Shown here one piece after another: positions 17,913 to 26,739 of a DNA stretch of 64,000 nucleotides; the first letter of the stretch is position 1, and every line of letters begins with the position of its first letter. The translations under genes were made by a program, and so were the position numbers. Under the pieces are notes generated by a model that was not told the origin of the DNA, searched no databases, and saw nothing but the letters and a program-made list of their open reading frames with translations. This stretch comes from Gracilaria gracilis (Eukaryota; Rhodophyta; Florideophyceae; Gracilariales; Gracilariaceae): contig JARGSG010000015.1 of the NCBI GenBank assembly GCA_030374805.1, positions 248,001 through 312,000 of the forward strand. Reading direction: 5' to 3'.

Positions 17913-19373
17913 GAAAGAGTTCAGGGGGTGAGGTCCCCATCATGTTGACAGGGCTCTCAATTCCAGCCAAAAAGGTTTCTTCATCGATGCTTTGACCAAG
18001 GTTCCAATTCCGACGCTGATGTCATCGAAAACTGACTACAAGCCTCCTCTTGGACGAAACGCTTGAACACGACTTTGTCTCACCAAGTACGCAGTGATAC
18101 TAAAGCAGTTTAAGGCGGATGCAAGGCACGGCCTCCAAATTCGAACATGTGAATGGTCCCCACGGAACAGTTGCTCTGCAGTCTATGGGGGTAAGAGAGT
18201 AAAGAGGGTCACCCTCAACCTTCTACCCCTCTCGTGGGCCTCAAGCCTTGCCTGTTGGTTAAATGGAATTAGTATGAAAAAGGGCAATGTATGCCTCATC
18301 ACTAGTGGGTTTCGTGGTGAAGCTCTCTTCCTAAGGGGAGAGAGAGCGGCAACACAAACATTGTTCGCTGTCTACAAAATTGAGTACGTCTGCAAGTAGG
18401 CTTGAGCGTAGTAATGCTAACACCAATTCCAGAGAAGAGGTCGTTGCACACCAACGATTCGTTTTCTCGCAAAGCTGATGTGGGGAATTCGGAGTGAAGA
18501 ATCATGGTCATGATAACGTTATCTGAGTCTAAAGGCCCTGACTTCACTGACAGGCTTGGACAGGTGCCTGCTGAGCTTTGATTTGTGGAATCGTTCCGAA
18601 AAGACTTTTGCCAGCGATGATAAATATCGTCATCAATGACGTTGGTAGCTCCACGTGTACTGTATCTTCTGGCTGTCACATGCTGCGCACGCGTCTGAGA
18701 CCTTTTGTTCACAACTCCTCGACGATCAAACGAAGCTAACTACAGTACGGAATCAGTTGTAAGCCAAGTGCAACCATTCCCTGCCGAGTTTGATGATGTG
18801 CAATTGCGTTCCACCCTCAGCTGTGTCGCTCACGAAGCTCTACGTAGTCGCTCGAGGGAAGCGCAGCCTAAGTTAACCGCAGAGCAAGTGTGGCTTTCGT
18901 CGTGCGCCTCCAACCTAAACGATTTGTTTGCTTTTCGTGAGCGCAGGTTTCCACAGTCGATCCGATACTGTAGATACAGATTACGCGTCGTTGCCGCGTG
19001 GGACTTGTTGTCGTCCTCGAGTCTTGTTCCGCTGCTGCACTTTACGTATGCTTGGAAGCTGTTTCGACACGCTCCACCGACCAAACTCGAGCCGTCAGAT
19101 AGATACGTGTAGCAATGCTCTGCTGTATCGGTTCCATAGTTCATACGTTCCCAAAGCCTCCCACTAGAGTAATTTGTTCGAGCAATTGTAGATGCGGTAT
19201 ACGAACCTTACCTAAATGGGAAGTGTTTCTCCTTGGAAAGGTGCATTTAACGTGGGCACCACTTCAGAGTTCGATTCCATCTCTGCTTCTTGGTCTCTGC
19301 TCTTCACTGGGAACTTGCAACATATCTTCAGCACTCCAATAGCGTTTGCAGCTTTGAAAGACTCTCACGAACA

Positions 19374-20546
19374 ATGAATCTCGGGCTCCCGCTCGCGGTT
19401 ATGTGCTACTTCTTTGCCAGTTCGCCTGAATGCCCCCAGACCTGTCCCGATACTTTCTCGCTCGCAATTGGAAGCTACACAAACCATGCATGGTTTACCG
19501 AATCCAAAGGAGAAGGTGTTTACATCGTTGACTACAAGAACAACTCAGTCGCAGTCTCCCAAGTGCTGAACACATCTGTGACAGGGGACAATCCCACCTA
19601 CATTGCCCCTTGGAAACCGTATTTGTTCATTGGCAACTCCATTTACGAAGGAGGTTCTGTAACGCGTGTCTTTTTGTGCGATGACCACAAGCCCATCTAC
19701 TCAAGGAGTGCCAACGCCTCCGGCCTGTTTACGGATCACGTGTCCGTAATTTCATCCAGAGTGGCCATGGGCGCCAACTTTCTGGGTTCGTTTGACTCTT
19801 ACATCAGCGAACATGGTGTGCTCAAGCTAAGTGATTCTTTCAAAGTGCCTTTGGAGTTGGCTTCAGAAGTTGTCGAGAATCGCACTCTGGGACCTATGTT
19901 TGGTCAACCCCATCCTCACATGGTGCTGCCCTATAAGGACGGTGTTATTGTACCTGATGCTGGCTCGGATATCGTGTGGCACTTTAAAGTGAATGCCACT
20001 GATGGAAAACTCACCATGCTTAAGAGCATCAAGATGCACCTCCAAGATGCTCCTCGTCATGCGGCGAAGCATCCCACAACTGACACGGTGTATGTCGTAG
20101 GTGAGGTATCGGCAACCATTTCGGTATTGAAACCGTCCAGTGACGGGCTTTGGGTGTGTTGTAGAATTAGTGTATTCGAGAAGAAGCCTGAGGATGTATC
20201 ACTCGCGGCGATAAGGGTTACCAACGATGGACGATTCCTTTATGTTTCTGTGAGGTATCCAGGAACTGCCAATGGATATATTGCTGGATACAGGCTAAAT
20301 GAAAGAACCGGTGATATACAAGCAAAGATTGGTATGTGGGACGCTTTCGGTGTGCACCCAAGAGACTTTTTCGTTCTAGAGGCAGTGCAATTTGAGGGCC
20401 GGTGCATAAGCTTTGTTGCAGTGGTTCATCGGGATACGGACAATCTTGTTCTTTTCGAACGTGATCGCGGCTCTGGCATGCTCATGCCCCGCCCTGCGTT
20501 GGAGTTGAATGTATCTTCTCCAACATCTGTGATTCCTATATGGTGA
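19374..20546 (+). CDS. secreted lactonase-type beta-propeller (6-phosphogluconolactonase-like family)
   Basis: A 390-residue protein from ATG 19374. The first 17 or so residues (MNLGLPLAVMCYFFASS) form a signal peptide; the mature part has many N-glycosylation sequons (NNS, NTS, NAS, NRT, NAT, NVS), so it is probably extracellular or vacuolar. The body fits the seven-bladed lactonase family (YbhE-type 6-phosphogluconolactonase and carboxymuconate cyclase): AIGSYTN near the start, FGQPHPHMVLPYKDGVIVPDAGSDIVW in the middle, and VTNDGRFLYVSVRYPGTANGYIAGYRL late. The His of the PHPHM segment and the following Asp-containing segment correspond to conserved positions. Because it is secreted, a cytosolic pentose-phosphate role is unlikely; a sugar or cell-wall lactone is possible. 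Relatives are common in bacteria and fungi. Confidence 0.82.
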   Translation: MNLGLPLAVMCYFFASSPECPQTCPDTFSLAIGSYTNHAWFTESKGEGVYIVDYKNNSVAVSQVLNTSVTGDNPTYIAPWKPYLFIGNSIYEGGSVTRVFLCDDHKPIYSRSANASGLFTDHVSVISSRVAMGANFLGSFDSYISEHGVLKLSDSFKVPLELASEVVENRTLGPMFGQPHPHMVLPYKDGVIVPDAGSDIVWHFKVNATDGKLTMLKSIKMHLQDAPRHAAKHPTTDTVYVVGEVSATISVLKPSSDGLWVCCRISVFEKKPEDVSLAAIRVTNDGRFLYVSVRYPGTANGYIAGYRLNERTGDIQAKIGMWDAFGVHPRDFFVLEAVQFEGRCISFVAVVHRDTDNLVLFERDRGSGMLMPRPALELNVSSPTSVIPIW

Positions 20547-20648
20547 CACAGCTTAGTGCATACTTGATGAACACTAACTCCCATTGAAAGCTTAATCGGA
20601 TTGGAGACGAAATTACCAGAAGCGTAGAAGGACTGATGTAAATACTCT
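20547..20648. other. lactonase 3' flank
   Basis: A short spacer. ATACTCT at 20642-20648 matches the bases just after the LINE tail at 21366-21372 and may be the left target duplication. Confidence 0.3.
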
Positions 20649-21366
20649 TGACAATTGTACTGGTATTGTCCTCATATCACCAGGCCTGCATATCACCCTT
20701 GTTAGGTAACATCTTATCATTCTCTCATCAGCACAGCCTCCTTCCAAGAAAGAAAGTTCTGGAAGCTCGAACTAAATGAGAACGAGTAACTTCTCGGTGC
20801 TCGTCATCTATAGATACACTGCAGGGGAATAAACTCTATAGGAATTTCAAAGAACGAACTAGTGGATACCATGGCGAAAGAGGCATTGAAGATCCCATTA
20901 TGTGAACCGATAAGAGTTCCTATAGACCTCGCAGAAGTGAGAAGGAGGGTCTCGACTACGAGGAATTCAGTATCGCTCAGTTCGGAGTTACCGGACGAGT
21001 CTGAGAATATTCTTTCTCTGAGAGAAGCAGAAACGGCTTTGGCACAGATCTACATGGGACATACGCCAAGTTTGCACCCTCTTGAATCTCATTTATTTGG
21101 GAAGAAGCTGGTTTGTAACTGTAGGCCTGGTGTTCTGAATGATGTGGACCACTACCTTCTCAGATGCCCTAAGAGAAACTTGTCAAGACGCTAGTGTCTA
21201 CCTCCTAGTCGTGAACGCCAGGAAAAATCCGTTCCTAGTATTGTTAGAAAATGGCCCGTTAGAGTGTTGGCCTTTCTGGTGAGAGAGCGTTTCTTTGAGC
21301 AGAAACGTTCTGCACCAAGCCATAATTGAGTAATTGAGCTAGTGCACTCATAAACAGAGAGAGAGA
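20649..21366 (+). mobile_element. 5'-truncated, decayed LINE (non-LTR retrotransposon) 3' end
   Basis: In frame around 20838-21194 one reads GISKNELVDTMAKEALKIPL, the end of an RNase H domain (GxxxNELxDxxAKEA), then ALAQIYMGHTPSLHPLE and CNCRPGVLNDVDHYLLRCP, the zinc-knuckle tail usual after RNase H in I-clade-like LINEs. The frame stops at 21194, and stops also interrupt it upstream of about 20830. A 3' UTR follows with the hairpin CGTTTCT/AGAAACG (21288-21294, 21301-21307) and an (AG)n tail at 21356-21366. The left edge is uncertain: the ATACTCT pair would put it at 20649. Confidence 0.65.
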
Positions 21367-21835
21367 TACTCTACAGAACTAGTTTTACGCTTTGAGACAA
21401 CTCCATACGATGTACTGATTCAGTACAAGGAACAGGAAACTTGCAGAACAGGTTCTCGAGTAATTTCAGCCTGTCGGTACACGTCCCTAACCCTTGTCGA
21501 AGAACGTTCTTCTTTATGGCCACCAGCAAAGGAATTCTTCAACGACGACTGCAAGAGTTCACCGTGAAGATGCAGAAAGAGGGATGGGAAGTTAATTTAT
21601 TGCTAAACCATACGAGAAAAAAACTATATCCACAACGTAGATTCTACAGCATGGCCGATGAGTAGTTACAGCAGTGCCCGAGTGCCCCGACGGCCCAACG
21701 CATTCCATTCAATTAGATCTACGAGGCGCTCAGCGGATGCTCCTTCACGGGGCCACCATCATCAATCCTGTAGACAAGTTCGCATAACTGTCCCTGATTC
21801 TAGTTGGAGGAAGGGATTTCAACCAACAATTAGAA
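21367..21835. other. upstream region of the methionyl-tRNA synthetase gene
   Basis: No supported gene. Two short frames (21441-21665, 21658-21843) approach the synthetase start but are not in its frame and show no features. Probably 5' UTR and promoter. Confidence 0.35.
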
Positions 21836-24106
21836 ATGAATGAAGGCGTTAAGCATCCGCTTCCAAGTCTTTCAGGTCGCAATATCCTCGTAACTTCTGC
21901 TCTCCCATATGTTAACAACTACCCCCATTTAGGCAACATTATTGGGGCAGTACTATCCGCCGATGTTTACTCTCGCTATGCTCGGCAAAGATCATATAAT
22001 GTAATATACGTCTGTGGAACCGATGAGTATGGTACTGCAACTGAAACCAAGGCACAACAAGAAGGGATAAGTCCTCGGCAAATCTGTGATAAATATCACG
22101 CACTTCATAAACAGGTTTACGAATGGTTCGACATAAACTTTGATGTGTTTGGAAGAACTAGTACGGATGCACACACTGAAATTGTACAATCTGTGTTTGA
22201 AAAGGTTCACGAAAAGGGCTATGTCACACAGGATACCATTACACAGCTGTACTGCGAAAAGGTTTGTCATCGTTTCTTGGCTGATCGCTATGTAAATGGC
22301 GATTGTCCACATTGCGGCTTTGATGATGCCAGAGGCGATCAGTGTGACAATTGTGGCCGTATGCTCAATCCTGCCGAACTTTTGCGTCCGCGATGTTCCA
22401 CATGTAGTAATGAACCCATTACAAGGTCGACCACACATCTGTTCTTGGATTTACCAAAATTGCAATCCTCGTTGGCAAAATGGGTTGCAGACGCTTCTGA
22501 GAAGGGGAAATGGACAAACAATGCGCTTGCGATGACTCGGACATGGTTGAATGATCAGCTCAAGGCTCGATGCATTACCAGAGATTTGAAATGGGGTGTT
22601 CCCGTTCCTCTGGAAGGGTTTACTGATAAAGTATTTTACGTGTGGTTTGATGCTCCATTAGGATATCCTTCCATCACTGCCGGTTTATGTGGTGAAGATT
22701 GGAAGAAGTGGTGGTTACCTGATGAAGGTGTGGACATTAAGCTTGTACAATTCATGGGGAAGGATAACGTTCCGTTCCATACCATTGTGTTCCCTGGAAC
22801 TTTGCTAGCTACGAACGACTCTTGGACCATGTTGCACCATATTTCGACCACGGACTATCTCAATTACGAAAACGGTAAGTTTAGCAAGAGTCGCGGTATA
22901 GGCGTGTTCGGAAACGATGCGATAGAAACGGGAATTCCTTCAGAAGTATGGAGATACTATCTTTTGCTCAATCGGCCAGAAGGATCCGATGCAGTGTTCA
23001 CATGGGACGATCTTGCTGCGAAGAACAACGACGAACTTATCAAAACGTTAGGCAACTTCATGAATCGTGTAATCACGTTTCTGTACAAATCGTTCAAAGG
23101 GGAGGTACCCGAACTAATACCAAACGACGAAGAAGACGAAGCGTTCACAGAGAATGTGAATGTGGAATTGAAAGAATATAAACGACTCATGGACGAAGTA
23201 AGTTTAAAGGCGGGGTTGAAGAAGGCAATGGCAATTGCAAGCATTGGAAACTTGTATCTGCAAAGAAAAGTGCCATGGAATCTTCTCAAGCAAGGCGATA
23301 CTCGCACGGCCGGTAGCGCTCTCACGTATGCCGCAAATCTGGCAGTGCTGGTTACAGTGCTTCTGGAACCGTTTCTGGGAACCAAGTTTTCAGTGAAGGT
23401 ATTCTCACAACTTGGGTTGGAGTATAAAGCAGGTGAGAACAACTTAATTCCAGAACGATTCGAGGTTTCGTATTGGATTAAAGCTGGAATGAAGACAGGG
23501 AAACCGCAAATCTTGTTCACTTCACTCACAAAAGACCAACTTGCAGAGTTTAGAAGAAAGTTTAGTGGGGATGCGTCGAACACAGAACAGAAGGACAAGG
23601 ACAATGAAAAACGATTCGTTCTGGACTTGAGGGTTGGAAAGATTGTAGAACTTCGTGAACACGAGGAATCGGAACGGTTGTTCGTGGGAAGAGTGGACGT
23701 TGGAGAAGACGAAGCTCGCACTGTGGTGGCTGGTTTACGTGATGTATACACTGTTGATGAACTGAGTGGAAGAAAAGTAGTGGTGGTTTGCAATTTGGCA
23801 GCTGCTAACCTGGCTGGTGTTGAGTCTCAAGGTATGATCTTGGTGGCAGAAAAGAAAAAAGTGACAAAGGTATTAAGTGTGGATAACAGCGTTTCTGTTG
23901 GGGATCGAATTGTGGCGCAAAATGCTTGTGTGGGCGATTTGGAGAGACGCTTGGACCGAAAAGGATTCCAAGCAGCAAGCAAGTTGCTACGAGTGGGAAA
24001 GAATGGGGATATTGTGTTTGATAAGACGCATCGCCTGGTGATGCAGGGGAATGAACAGTTGGGAGTTAGTTCGCCTGGAGTAGCTGAGGGTGGAAAGGTG
24101 AAGTAG
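21836..24106 (+). CDS. MARS: cytosolic methionyl-tRNA synthetase with C-terminal tRNA-binding domain
   Basis: A 756-residue class I synthetase: VTSALPYVNNYPHLGN (HIGH-type motif near residue 32), CGTDEYGTATE, a zinc-binding knuckle with two pairs of CxxC (CPHCG, CDNCG, CSTC), FYVWFDAPLGYPS, FMGKDNVPFH and KFSKS (KMSKS-type, near 350). A linker follows, then an EMAPII/Arc1p-like OB-fold domain from about residue 590 (LDLRVGKIVELREH to VESQGMILVAE) that binds the tRNA elbow. Plant cytosolic MetRS has this same fused domain. No presequence is seen at ATG 21836, so it is probably cytosolic; the organellar enzyme must lie elsewhere. No intron. Confidence 0.96.
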   Translation: MNEGVKHPLPSLSGRNILVTSALPYVNNYPHLGNIIGAVLSADVYSRYARQRSYNVIYVCGTDEYGTATETKAQQEGISPRQICDKYHALHKQVYEWFDINFDVFGRTSTDAHTEIVQSVFEKVHEKGYVTQDTITQLYCEKVCHRFLADRYVNGDCPHCGFDDARGDQCDNCGRMLNPAELLRPRCSTCSNEPITRSTTHLFLDLPKLQSSLAKWVADASEKGKWTNNALAMTRTWLNDQLKARCITRDLKWGVPVPLEGFTDKVFYVWFDAPLGYPSITAGLCGEDWKKWWLPDEGVDIKLVQFMGKDNVPFHTIVFPGTLLATNDSWTMLHHISTTDYLNYENGKFSKSRGIGVFGNDAIETGIPSEVWRYYLLLNRPEGSDAVFTWDDLAAKNNDELIKTLGNFMNRVITFLYKSFKGEVPELIPNDEEDEAFTENVNVELKEYKRLMDEVSLKAGLKKAMAIASIGNLYLQRKVPWNLLKQGDTRTAGSALTYAANLAVLVTVLLEPFLGTKFSVKVFSQLGLEYKAGENNLIPERFEVSYWIKAGMKTGKPQILFTSLTKDQLAEFRRKFSGDASNTEQKDKDNEKRFVLDLRVGKIVELREHEESERLFVGRVDVGEDEARTVVAGLRDVYTVDELSGRKVVVVCNLAAANLAGVESQGMILVAEKKKVTKVLSVDNSVSVGDRIVAQNACVGDLERRLDRKGFQAASKLLRVGKNGDIVFDKTHRLVMQGNEQLGVSSPGVAEGGKVK

Positions 24107-24688
24107 CTATTCTGTAGAAAAAACAACGCTTGTGCGTTTCTGATACGTTTTATAGACTGTGGTTGACTACTGTTAGTCTTTGTTCCATCGCTGAGCTTAC
24201 TGACATGGCACGGAATTTCCACGGGGAAGGAAAGCCATGCCCTTCCGGTGCTCCGCTACAAGTTCAAAGTAACAAAGATTCGCAGCAGGCGCACGGCGCC
24301 ATGGGAGAAGGCGCCAAGATCAGAACATATTCGCGAATCGGCGCCAATGGCGCGTGAACACGTCGCGTCCATCCGCCTCCGCGGCAGCAGCTGCTGGTGG
24401 CCACTCGAATTCGCGCCACTGCCACAGCGCACCTCCGCTGGCCCTTCGTACAGCGCTCACACAGCGCAAAGTCACGCGCGTCCCGGTTGGCGTAGTCCCT
24501 TCGCGTGTACTTGTCACCTCGCAGGCAGCGCGCTACATTGCCTCCTCCCGCCCCCTCCACCACATCTCCGACCCTGTTTGCAACCGCCGAAACCCGAAAA
24601 GTTCCCCCTCATCATCTCGTCTCCGGGAGCTCATTTCTCCCCTCCCCTCTTCTGCTTCAGCCGCGAGAGCTATCAGCGAACCAGCGTC
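24107..24688. promoter_or_regulatory. GC-rich 5' region of the GTPBP1-like gene
   Basis: Contains repeated GGCGCC boxes (near 24295, 24310, 24340). The GTPase frame stays open through it but only from a GTG, with low-complexity Arg, Ser and Pro content, so it is better read as promoter and 5' UTR. Confidence 0.4.
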
Positions 24689-26443
24689 ATGGCATCCACA
24701 CACGATTGGGTATCCTCCGTACAAGAAGCCTCCGAAGAAAGACGGCGGCGTTCGTCAACCGCGCTCTCAACAGCCGAGCAGATATCGCAACTTACAGACT
24801 CCGAGGTGCAGCGCACGGCGATAAGTCGTCAGACAGCAGAACTTCAGCCAGAAGACGACGAAGGTTTCATCGAGTACAAGTGGAGCCTAGTATCTCCATC
24901 ACGCCAGCGCTTCACCCAACTAGTAACCCAATTAAACTTCAGGCTGTCCGAGGGCAACGGCGAGGCAATATATGAGCTAGGCGTAGAAGATAACGGTCGA
25001 AAAAAGGGTCTGCCACAAGATCGCCTAGAAGCCTCACTCAACACTCTCCGCGACATGGCACACGAGTTAGGCGCCGAAACACAGCTGCTTCGAGAGGCTG
25101 ACGGAAAGGAAGGTAGAGTGGCACAAGTGCTTGTTAGGAAAGTGCCAAAGGCATTAGAAGACTACGTTGATATTCGCATCGCAGTCGCTGGAAACGTCGA
25201 TTCTGGTAAGAGTACCCTTGTCGGCGTTCTTACTGGAACCGGCGCTCTCGATAACGGAAGGGGTCTTGCCCGCTCCCAGATATTTACCCATAAGCATGAA
25301 ATGGAGACCGGTCGCACTTCAACTGTATCCCAGGCCATCATTGGCTTCAATGCCACAGGTGCAATTGTTAACTACACTGACGTTCGCCATCTTACCTGGT
25401 CCGATGTGGTGGAGAAGTCGTCCAAAGTGTTGACCTTCTTCGATCTTGCAGGACATGAACGTTACCTCAAGACCACAGTATTCGGCTTAACCGCTCATGC
25501 TCCGGATTATTGTATGCTTGTTGTAGGAGCGAATATGGGCGTTTTGAGAATGACCAAGGAGCATCTGGCTATCTCCCTGGCCCTCAGGGTTCCAGTGTAC
25601 ATAGTTATAACGAAGATTGATCTTGCCCCCGCCCAAATTTACGGTCACACTCTTACAACATTGCAACGGATACTCAAGAGTCCCAGCGCTGGAAGAAAGC
25701 TTCCCGTAATTGTGAAAAGCATGGACGAGGTGACACTCGCTGCCCAAAACATCGTCAATGATCGCGTCGTGCCAATTTTCTCCATTTCAAATGTCACAGG
25801 AGATGGTCTCGACTTATTGAGAGCCTTCTTGAATCTCGTCCCATCACGACGAAATTGGCGACAGCACATGGACCAGCCTGCCGAGTTCGCCATTGATGAA
25901 ACCTTTGTAGTGCCTGGAGTCGGTACCGTAGTAGCAGGTACAACAACGGCAGGCGCCGTCAGTTTGGGGCAAGTTCTCAATCTTGGACCTGATGGTCGCG
26001 GAAAATTCATCAAAGCCCAAGTCAAGTCCGTTCATTACAAGAGAACACCCGTCAAGCGCGTCGTTGCCGGTCAAGCAGGTTCATTGGCGCTCAAGAAAGT
26101 CAAGCGATCTGCTGTTCGCAAGGGAATGGTTCTGCTTGATGCCAGTGTTCGCCCAGGTGCCATTCGAGAATTCACTGCCGAAGTGCTGGTGTTGTATCAC
26201 GGAACAACAATCCGCGAGGGTTACGAACCGGTATTACATTGCGAAACCATCAGGCAAGCGGCCAGAGTACTGTCAATCGATTCTCCTATTATCAGAACGG
26301 GTGACCGTGCAACTATCAAGTTCCGCTTCATGTACCATCCGGAATACGTCAAAGTAGGTGCCCGATTCATTTTCCGCGAAGGGAGAACTAAAGGTTTAGG
26401 AAAGATCGTTTCCGTGGACTCAACAGAGCACCAAAAAACTTGA
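24689..26443 (+). CDS. GTPBP1: GTPBP1/GTPBP2-type translational GTPase
   Basis: 584 residues from ATG 24689 (MASTHDWVSS). The G domain has GNVDSGKST (near 168), an extended switch region LDNGRGLARSQIFTHKHEMETGRTS, DLAGHE (near 252), TKID (near 309) and a G5 segment; two EF-Tu-like beta-barrel domains follow (FAIDETFVVPGVGTVVAGTT, HCETIRQAARVLSID, FREGRTKGLGKIVSVD). The wording HKHE(M/I)E(T/S)GRTS and FxREGRTK is diagnostic of GTPBP1/2 rather than eEF1A or Hbs1. Animal GTPBP1 and 2 act in mRNA turnover and rescue of stalled ribosomes. It is shorter than the human 669 residues, mainly at the N-terminus. The upstream open frame is not used in this model. Confidence 0.93.
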   Translation: MASTHDWVSSVQEASEERRRRSSTALSTAEQISQLTDSEVQRTAISRQTAELQPEDDEGFIEYKWSLVSPSRQRFTQLVTQLNFRLSEGNGEAIYELGVEDNGRKKGLPQDRLEASLNTLRDMAHELGAETQLLREADGKEGRVAQVLVRKVPKALEDYVDIRIAVAGNVDSGKSTLVGVLTGTGALDNGRGLARSQIFTHKHEMETGRTSTVSQAIIGFNATGAIVNYTDVRHLTWSDVVEKSSKVLTFFDLAGHERYLKTTVFGLTAHAPDYCMLVVGANMGVLRMTKEHLAISLALRVPVYIVITKIDLAPAQIYGHTLTTLQRILKSPSAGRKLPVIVKSMDEVTLAAQNIVNDRVVPIFSISNVTGDGLDLLRAFLNLVPSRRNWRQHMDQPAEFAIDETFVVPGVGTVVAGTTTAGAVSLGQVLNLGPDGRGKFIKAQVKSVHYKRTPVKRVVAGQAGSLALKKVKRSAVRKGMVLLDASVRPGAIREFTAEVLVLYHGTTIREGYEPVLHCETIRQAARVLSIDSPIIRTGDRATIKFRFMYHPEYVKVGARFIFREGRTKGLGKIVSVDSTEHQKT

Positions 26444-26739
26444 GCCCACAAGTGAATCAAAGAGATAACCTGACTGCATGAGAAGGCAAAGGCCAGCTGC
26501 CCGTGAGTCGTCATTAATGGACCAGTGAACTTCGTCTCCAGTGTATCACTAGTATTTTCAACCAGGGCCGATGCTTCGCCTCGGTTCAGTAAATAAACTT
26601 GTCCACAGAAGCGACCATGGGGTGCACCCTTCCACACTCGCACTCGAAGCGATGAAACGCATGAAACTCCTGAAGTGCTTCGACATCCAGTCTTGCCAGC
26701 GATTTTGCTCCTTCAGTCTCTGGATCTTCGGTCGTTAAC
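26444..26739. other. convergent 3' flank
   Basis: Just under 300 bases between the ends of the GTPase and polymerase genes. No gene. Confidence 0.3.

Larger units (their letters stand above)
17182..19373. other. 2.2-kb gene-poor stretch
   Basis: Apart from the regulatory motifs and one retroelement insertion (17796-17922), I see no gene. Frames at 18094-18399, 18705-19112 (plus) and 18830-19144 (minus) show no family features; the last is Cys-rich but unconvincing. The rest may be decayed repeats that I cannot name. Confidence 0.4.

Noticed and set aside
18830-19144. Cys-rich 104-codon frame on the minus strand
   Set aside because: No signal peptide, no family, and it overlaps an equally open frame on the other strand.
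22957-23793. 278-codon minus-strand frame
   Set aside because: Antisense shadow of the methionyl-tRNA synthetase.
24248-24688. N-terminal extension of the GTPBP1-like frame
   Set aside because: Open only from a GTG, low-complexity, and not like the family; the ATG at 24689 fits better.
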